In this document: piece by piece, positions 59,236-64,000 of the stretch | Position numbering within the stretch: position 1 is the first letter of the stretch | Layout: every line of letters starts with the position of its first letter | NCBI GenBank assembly: GCA_905221605.1 | Contig: CAJNDS010001280.1 | Location: 718,252-782,251 of the forward strand | DNA: 64,000 nt | Origin: Symbiodinium natans | Taxonomy: Eukaryota; Sar; Dinophyceae; Suessiales; Symbiodiniaceae | Direction of reading: 5' to 3' | Program-made: the position numbers and the translations under genes | Notes under the pieces: generated by a model | What the model saw: the letters and a program-made list of their open reading frames with translations, nothing else | Databases searched by the model: none | What the model was told of the DNA's origin: nothing

Positions 59236-60396
59236 CACCAATTCGCAGATTCGCAGATTTGTAGCCCCAATCTGCACATCTGCGAAACCTCGAGAAACGC
59301 GGATTCGCAGATTCGCAGATTTGTAGCCCCTAACCAATCTGCAAATCTGCGAATCTACGAAACCTCGAGAAAACGCAGATTCGCAGATGTGTAGCCCCCA
59401 ACCAATCTGCAAATCTGCGAATCTGCGAAACCTCGAAAAAACGCAGATTCGCAGATTCGCACATTTGTAGCCCCCAACCAATCTGCAAATCTGCGAATCT
59501 ACGAAACCTCGAGAAAACGCAGATTCGCAGATTTGTAGCCCCCAACCAATCTGCAAATCTGCGAATCTGCGAAATCTCGAAAAAACGCAGATTCGCAGAT
59601 TTGTAGCCCCCAACCAATCTGCAAATCTGCGAATCTACGAAACCTCGAGAAAACGCAGATTCGCAGATTTGTAGCCCCCAACCAATCTGCAAATCTGCGA
59701 ATCTGCGAAACCTCGAAAAAACGCAGATTCGCAGATTTGCAGCCCCCAACCAATCTGCAAATCTGCGAATCTGCGAAACCACGAAAAAACGCAGATTCGC
59801 AGATTTGCAGCCCCAACCAATCTGCAAATCTGCGAATCTACGAAACCTCGAGAAAACGCAGATTCGCAGATTGGTAGCCCCCAACCAATCTGCAAATCTG
59901 CGAATCTGCGAAACCTCGAAAAAGCGCAGATTCGCAGATTCGCAGATTTGTAGCCCCCAACCAATCTGCAAATCTGCGAATCTACGAAACCTCGAGAAAA
60001 CGCAGATTCGCAGATTTGCAGCCCCCAACCAATCTGCAAATCTGCGAATCTGCGAAACCTCGAAAAAACGCAGATTCGCAGATTCGCACATTTGTAGCCC
60101 CCAGCCAATCTGCAAATCTGCGAATCTACGAAACCTCAAGAAAACGCAGATTCAGATTTGTAGCCCCCAACCAATCTGCAAATCCGCGAATCTGCGAAAC
60201 CTCGAGAAAACACAGATTACCAGATTTGTTGGGGCGTGCAAATCTGCAAATCTGCGAATCTGCGTTTTCTCGAGGTTTCGCAGATTCGCAGACTTGAAAT
60301 CTGCGTTTCCTCGAGAAAACGCAGATTCGCAGATTTGTAGCCCCAATCAATCTGCAAATCTGCGAATCTGCGTTTTCCTCGACCTCAAAAATCTGC
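59236..60396. repeat. 68-bp palindromic satellite, two-unit higher order
   Basis: About 16 units carry AATCTGCGAATCTGCGAAAC, a CTCGAGAAAA or CTCGAAAAAA centre, the inverted CGCAGATTCGCAGATTTG, and GTAGCCCCCAACC as linker. Units with CTCGAG preceded by CTACG alternate for much of the array with units with CTCGAA preceded by CTGCG. The right end (60228-60380) is disordered. Open frames of up to 269 codons on the minus strand follow from the unit. Confidence 0.95.
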
Positions 60397-61675
60397 TATT
60401 TAAATAGGCCTTCATACTTAGATTGTTTTTCCGGGGAGGAGAATTAAACAATATAAATATTCTAAGAAATAAAGGAGTCTTCATGTTTAGATCGGGGCCT
60501 TCATATTTAAATTGCTTAACTCGGGCAGGGACTGAAATGCCAGTTAAATAATTTCAATAATTTTCATGCCTTAAATCCTGAAAGGGGGTCCTGGCCCCCT
60601 CCCGCAAGGAGAATTACATAATGTAACAACTGAAATCTGAGAGGGCCTTCAAATTTAAAGAGGGGGCCTTCACATGTAAATTGTGTAACCCCCCCCCCCC
60701 AGAAGGAAGGAGTGGCCCCCCCCCTTCAAGATGAGAATTATTTGAATTTTGTAATTCTCGCCCCCTGAGCGAAATATGTCAGGGCCTTCATATTTAAATA
60801 GGGGCTTGCGTATCTAAATATTCACCGAATTTATATAAGATAAATGATTCGGGGAGGGGGGTTAAAAACTTTCATGAGTGGTATTCAGAAAATATTTCAA
60901 ATAAGTAGATCCTGAAAGGGGAGCCTAGCAGCCTAGCAGGGGGAATTAAATAGTTTAGATCTGAGGGGGCCTTCTTTTTTACTTGTTAACTTGTCTATTT
61001 CCCCCCAGAAGGAGAGAGCCCCCCCCCCCCCCCCAGGATTTCAATTATTTACCTTATTTACATCAATGTGTTCAAAATGGTTAAATCCTAGAAGGGGGGC
61101 CTGGCCCCCTCCCGCCGGGGAAGTACATAATTGAAATCTGAAGGGGCCTTCATATTCAAATGAGGATGTTCATATAAAAGAATACATTATTTCGTTCCCT
61201 CCAGAAGCTCCCCGCTTTTTGGATTTAGGTTATTTAAACTATTTGATTTTCAAATATTTATCCCCACCAAATTAAAGAAGCTAAATAGTTTAAATGTGGA
61301 GGGGCCTTCAATATTTACATTATTTAATTCGGGGAGGAGAATTACATAAATCAAATATGGAGGGACTTTCACATATAAATCGGGCCTTCATATTTTAAAT
61401 TGTCCAATTCGGGGAGGGTGTTTAATTAAATCATTTAAATAATATGTATCAGATATTTTCTATAGTTGTACTAATTTGAAGAAATTAAGTCCTGAAAGGG
61501 GGGGGGGGGGGGGGCCTGGCCTCCTCCCGCGAAGGGGAAGTAAAACATTAGGTAATCTAAATCTGAAGGGGCCTTCATATCTAAATAGGGGTTTCATATT
61601 TAAAGTATTTGAGTTCCCCCCCAGAAGGAGGGAGGGAGCTGCCCCCCTTTCCGGATTTACACAGTTTAGTTATTT
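60397..61675. repeat. AT-rich degenerate tandem repeat region
   Basis: Four diverged units start with CCTGAAAGGGGGNCCTGGCC-like blocks near 60578, 60910, 61086 and 61491. Each is followed by a GGAGAATTACATAAT-like and a GGGGCCTTCATATTTAAAT block. There is almost no telomere-like repeat inside. No gene is seen. Confidence 0.75.
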
Positions 61676-61735
61676 AGGGTTTAGGGTTTACGGTTTAGGG
61701 TTTAGGGTTTAGGGTTTAGGGTTTAGGGTTTAGGT
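61676..61735. repeat. TTTAGGG array
   Basis: About eight units separate the AT-rich region from the next element. Confidence 0.85.
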
Positions 61736-61776
61736 CAAAGCCTGTCATACAAAACATCGATGCTACGGGCAATCAG

Positions 61777-62734
61777 TTTGATAAGAAACGGGGTGTTCTT
61801 CATTGAGACCCTGGATATTTCTTATGGGCGGCCATTGGAATAAGAAATGAACGTGAGATTAAGGGTCTTACCACATTTCTTATCCAGCTCATAGCCACAC
61901 AAAGCACACCGGCAAAGTTCAACGACGTCCGTTTTGGAGTTTTCGCGGCCTGAAAACTCCAAAACGGCCGTCGTTGAACTCCAGGCGGTTGCTGGGGGTC
62001 CTGGGGCGGGGGGGGGGGGGGGGCGGTTTGCACCGGTTCAACGACGTTCATTTTGGAGTTTTCGCGGCCTGAAAACTCCAAAACGGCCGTCGTTGAACTC
62101 CAGGGGGTTGCTGGGGGTCCTGGGGCGGGGGGGGGCGGGGGGGGGTTTGGACCCGCAATGTTCAGCGACGTTCATTTTAGAGTTTTCGCGGTCCAAAACG
62201 GCCTTCGTTGAACTTTGGGCGCCCAATCCCGTGTCTTCCCCTTGGGCCTGTTGGGGCGGGGCGGGGGGCGGGGAGGGCGCAGGGCACCAAAGCTTGCTTG
62301 GTCTAATGGATAAGGCGTTGCTCTTGGCATCGGACGGTTCTGTGCTCGATTCCCCCTTACCCCCCTCTGCAGTGTCCCTGGGGTCGTGGAGGGGTTGGGG
62401 GGGGGGGGGTGGCACCGGCATGGGGGTGATGGAGCTGCCCGGAGGGGGGCGGGCACCGGCAAAGTTCAACGATGTCCGTTTGGGAGTTTTTTTTCGCGGC
62501 CTGAAAACTCCAAAACGGCCGTCGTTGAACTCCAGGGGGTTGCCTGCGGGGCGAAGGGGGGAGGGGGGGGGAACTTAATCTCAAAAAGCTTTAGTGCTCG
62601 GGCCGTACCTCTGTGCCCCCCCAGTCATACTTAAGGCCTGGGAATAAGAAATCTGCCTTGTGCCAGACCCTGGGTTAAGAAACGGGGCACTCCTCCAGGG
62701 TCTAATTTCTTGTTTGGAACGGTTTCTTATCAAA
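61777..62734. mobile_element. Inverted-terminal-repeat element with four hairpins
   Basis: TTTGATAAGAAACGGGG (left, then GAGACCCTGG) and its inverted counterpart CCAGGGTCTAATTTC ... GGTTTCTTATCAAA (right) bound the segment. Inside are four copies of a 60-66 bp hairpin at 61918-61979, 62037-62099, 62160-62214 (partial) and 62464-62530. The hairpin has arms TTCAACGACG...TTTTGGAGTTTTC and GAAAACTCCAAAAC...CGTCGTTGAA around GCGGCCT. G-rich linkers and a tRNA-like remnant lie between them. No transposase is present. Confidence 0.75.
62291..62362 (+). tRNA. tRNA-Arg-like remnant
   Basis: TTGGTCTAATGGATAAGGCG matches the D-arm/A-box of eukaryotic tRNA-Arg, and GTGCTCGATTCCC matches a B-box with about one change. 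The acceptor stem and anticodon stem do not pair well, so it is probably a pseudogene or a tRNA-derived promoter. The anticodon is not called. Confidence 0.45.
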
Positions 62735-62795
62735 TGCGCCCACCGTAGCCGATCTTTTTTCTTAAACGTGGGGTTTTGGAGGGGGGGGTAGTATA

Positions 62796-62812
62796 TCTAT
62801 ATATATATATAC

Positions 62813-62843
<31 letters not shown>

Positions 62844-62881
62844 CATATATATATATGTATATGTGTATGTATGTATATATC

Positions 62882-62913
<32 letters not shown>

Positions 62914-63005
62914 CATATGTATGCTTCTAGTATCATAGAGAGATATATACATAGAGTATTTATATTTTGTTATTGCATTACAAATTATACATATATATAT
63001 ATATA
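62796..63005. repeat. TA microsatellite
   Basis: ATATAT with GTATAT and CATATA interruptions fills most of 62796-62925, and a shorter run lies at 62985-63005. Tyr/Ile-rich frames are artefacts. Confidence 0.9.
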
Positions 63006-63055
63006 GAGTCCTGAACTACATACGGCAGAGTGGGGTGTTGGGGTACAGACGCCAG

Positions 63056-63111
63056 GTCGACGAGAACGGGGTGCTTCACTTCACCGACCCCTCCGCTGCG
63101 CCCTCATTGGG
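63056..63111 (+). CDS. Exon candidate, unknown protein
   Basis: A CGCCAG acceptor precedes VDENGVLHFTDPSAAPSL and ends before GTTTAGG. The same frame is open upstream to 63022 (RQSGVLGYRRQ). Confidence 0.5.
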
Positions 63112-63182
63112 GTTTAGGGTTTAGGGTTTAGGGTTTAGGGTTTAGGGTTTAGGGTTTAGGGTTTAGGGTTTAGGGTTTAGGG
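63111..63182. repeat. TTTAGGG array (~10 units)
   Basis: A perfect array directly at the donor of the preceding exon candidate. Confidence 0.95.
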
Positions 63183-63377
63183 CCACAGGTTGGTCCCTCA
63201 GAAATTACCCAGAGGTACAGGTATGGAGTTGGGAACCTCAAAAACCCTACGTAGTATGCTTTTGGTACTCAATTCCTCTAAACCCTAAAATCTAAACCCC
63301 AAACCCCAAACCCCAAACCCCAAACCCCAAACCCTAAACCCTAAACCCTGACCTCCAGAAGCCCACAATGCGCGCAG

Positions 63378-63432
63378 AAAGGCGCCAGACAAGCGGCTGT
63401 CGTGGATCGAGCGACAGACCCCGGCGGACCGG
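63378..63432 (+). CDS. Exon candidate, unknown protein
   Basis: An ATGCGCGCAG acceptor precedes KAPDKRLSWIERQTPADR and ends before GTTTAGG. CCCTAAA lies upstream and TTTAGGG downstream. Confidence 0.55.
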
Positions 63433-63632
63433 GTTTAGGGTTTAGGGTTTAGGGTTTCGGGTTTAGGGTTTCGGGTTTAGGGTTTAGGGTTTTAGGGTTC
63501 AGGGTCCAGGGTTTAGAGTGTTTAGGGTACCTTGACCCTAAACCCTAAGTTTGGGTTTAGGGTTCAGGGTAGCAGTGGATGCTTCGGCTAGGCTCCTGTG
63601 GCTCACGATTAAGGTAAAACAGTTTTAGAATG

Positions 63633-63776
63633 ACCTTCTTGCGTCAGCGCATGATCATATTCAGTCTTTCCTCAGCCATGCGCTCCTCAATAAGATTCCA
63701 GAACCCCACAAAACCCCAAACCATGGCGGTCTCGTGTTTTGTTGGGGGTGGAGGGTCCCGACAACCACGGGCTTGA
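63633..63776 (+). CDS. Weak open island
   Basis: The + frame reads TFLRQRMIIFSLSSAMRSSI and on to TGA; the minus strand is open too. No splice site is decisive. Confidence 0.2.
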   Translation, partial: TFLRQRMIIFSLSSAMRSSIRFQNPTKPQTMAVSCFVGGGGSRQPRA

Positions 63777-63804
63777 ACAACGCAGTGTTCCACTTGACGA
63801 AACC

Positions 63805-63916
63805 TTAAGGGTCCATGGTCCATGTACCTTATTATTCTATACTTGGGCCTCAAAGTCCCTATAGAGGAAGTACTTGAAGCCCAAGTACTCCCTATTTAGG
63901 TACATGGACCCTTAGG
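63805..63916. mobile_element. Family A MITE-like element, complete
   Basis: TTAAGGGTCCATGG then TCCATGTACCTTATTATTC and TTTAGGTACATGGACCCTTA are inverted termini, with ATACTTGGGCC and GAAGCCCAAGTACTCC inside. Confidence 0.85.
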
Positions 63917-64000
63917 GAAAGAGTTCGAAGCGTAGGATTTGGACACCCTACCGGTAGCTAGAGGGGATGCTGTTTTTGCGAGGACTGGCCGCTGCACGTC

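Noticed and set aside
59236-60396. CRISPR-like array of regular repeats
   Set aside because: The units are contiguous with no variable spacers, the setting is eukaryotic, and no cas genes are present.
59230-60407. Open frames of up to 269 codons on the minus strand and 200 on the plus strand
   Set aside because: They are translations of the 68-bp satellite (repeating ADLQIGWG and CESAN-type strings), with no unique sequence.
62730-63006. Tyr/Ile-rich frames
   Set aside because: They are translations of a TA microsatellite.
1-64000. A true chromosome-end telomere
   Set aside because: Heptamer blocks occur in both orientations, are short, and are interleaved with coding-like islands and mobile elements throughout. 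None is terminal or unidirectional.
1-64000. Dinoflagellate spliced-leader relict
   Set aside because: I looked for a TTTGGCTCAAG-like string and found no convincing match, so it cannot be used to support the organism call.

Overview
The window looks like nuclear DNA of an alga with TTTAGGG-type telomeres, most likely a dinoflagellate. Four things point that way: TTTAGGG/CCCTAAA heptamers saturate the 64 kb; many GC-rich exon-like islands of 45-200 bp read on the + strand and carry CAG acceptors; some candidate introns have non-GT donors; and two LINE reverse-transcriptase remnants share a C-terminal Cys/His cluster of a kind I associate with dinoflagellate elements. No spliced-leader sequence was found, so the assignment is an inference. 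Nothing here looks bacterial or organellar.

The layout is unusual. About 65 short, mostly + strand, GC3-rich open islands are separated by hundreds of bases of degenerate telomere-like repeat. I read most islands as candidate exons of one or several very fragmented, unidirectional genes. I could not assign a family to any of them, and each call rests on an open frame, codon-position bias and flanking AG/GT signals. Many islands have CCCTAAA repeat upstream and TTTAGGG repeat downstream, so the putative introns begin with TTTAGGG and end with CCCTAAA and could fold into hairpins. The repeat also supplies the splice signals: GGTTTAG gives a GT donor or a TTTAG acceptor, and CCCTAAAC resembles a branch-point/pyrimidine tract.

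Non-coding spacers between islands hold at least six families of 80-150 bp, MITE-like inverted-repeat elements (called A to F here), some nested in each other. One direct-repeat-flanked insertion (35047-35154) splits a reading frame that becomes continuous when it is removed, as expected of an introner.

Region by region: 0-18 kb holds exon islands in telomere-like repeat; 18.7-19.7 kb a decayed LINE copy; 20-22.9 kb islands and repeats; 22.96-25.89 kb a composite satellite (32-bp units in four alternating orientation blocks, GGTTC-rich flanks); 26-33 kb islands; 33.33-34.89 kb a 5'-truncated LINE with an intact 443-codon ORF; 35-59 kb the densest island series; 41.26-41.50 kb an extreme poly-G tract; 59.23-60.40 kb a 68-bp palindromic satellite; 60.4-61.68 kb an AT-rich degenerate repeat; 61.78-62.73 kb an inverted-terminal-repeat element with four hairpins and a tRNA-like remnant; 62.8-63.0 kb a TA microsatellite; then islands to the end.

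Most long open frames in the satellites and G/C runs are repeat artefacts and are not annotated as genes.
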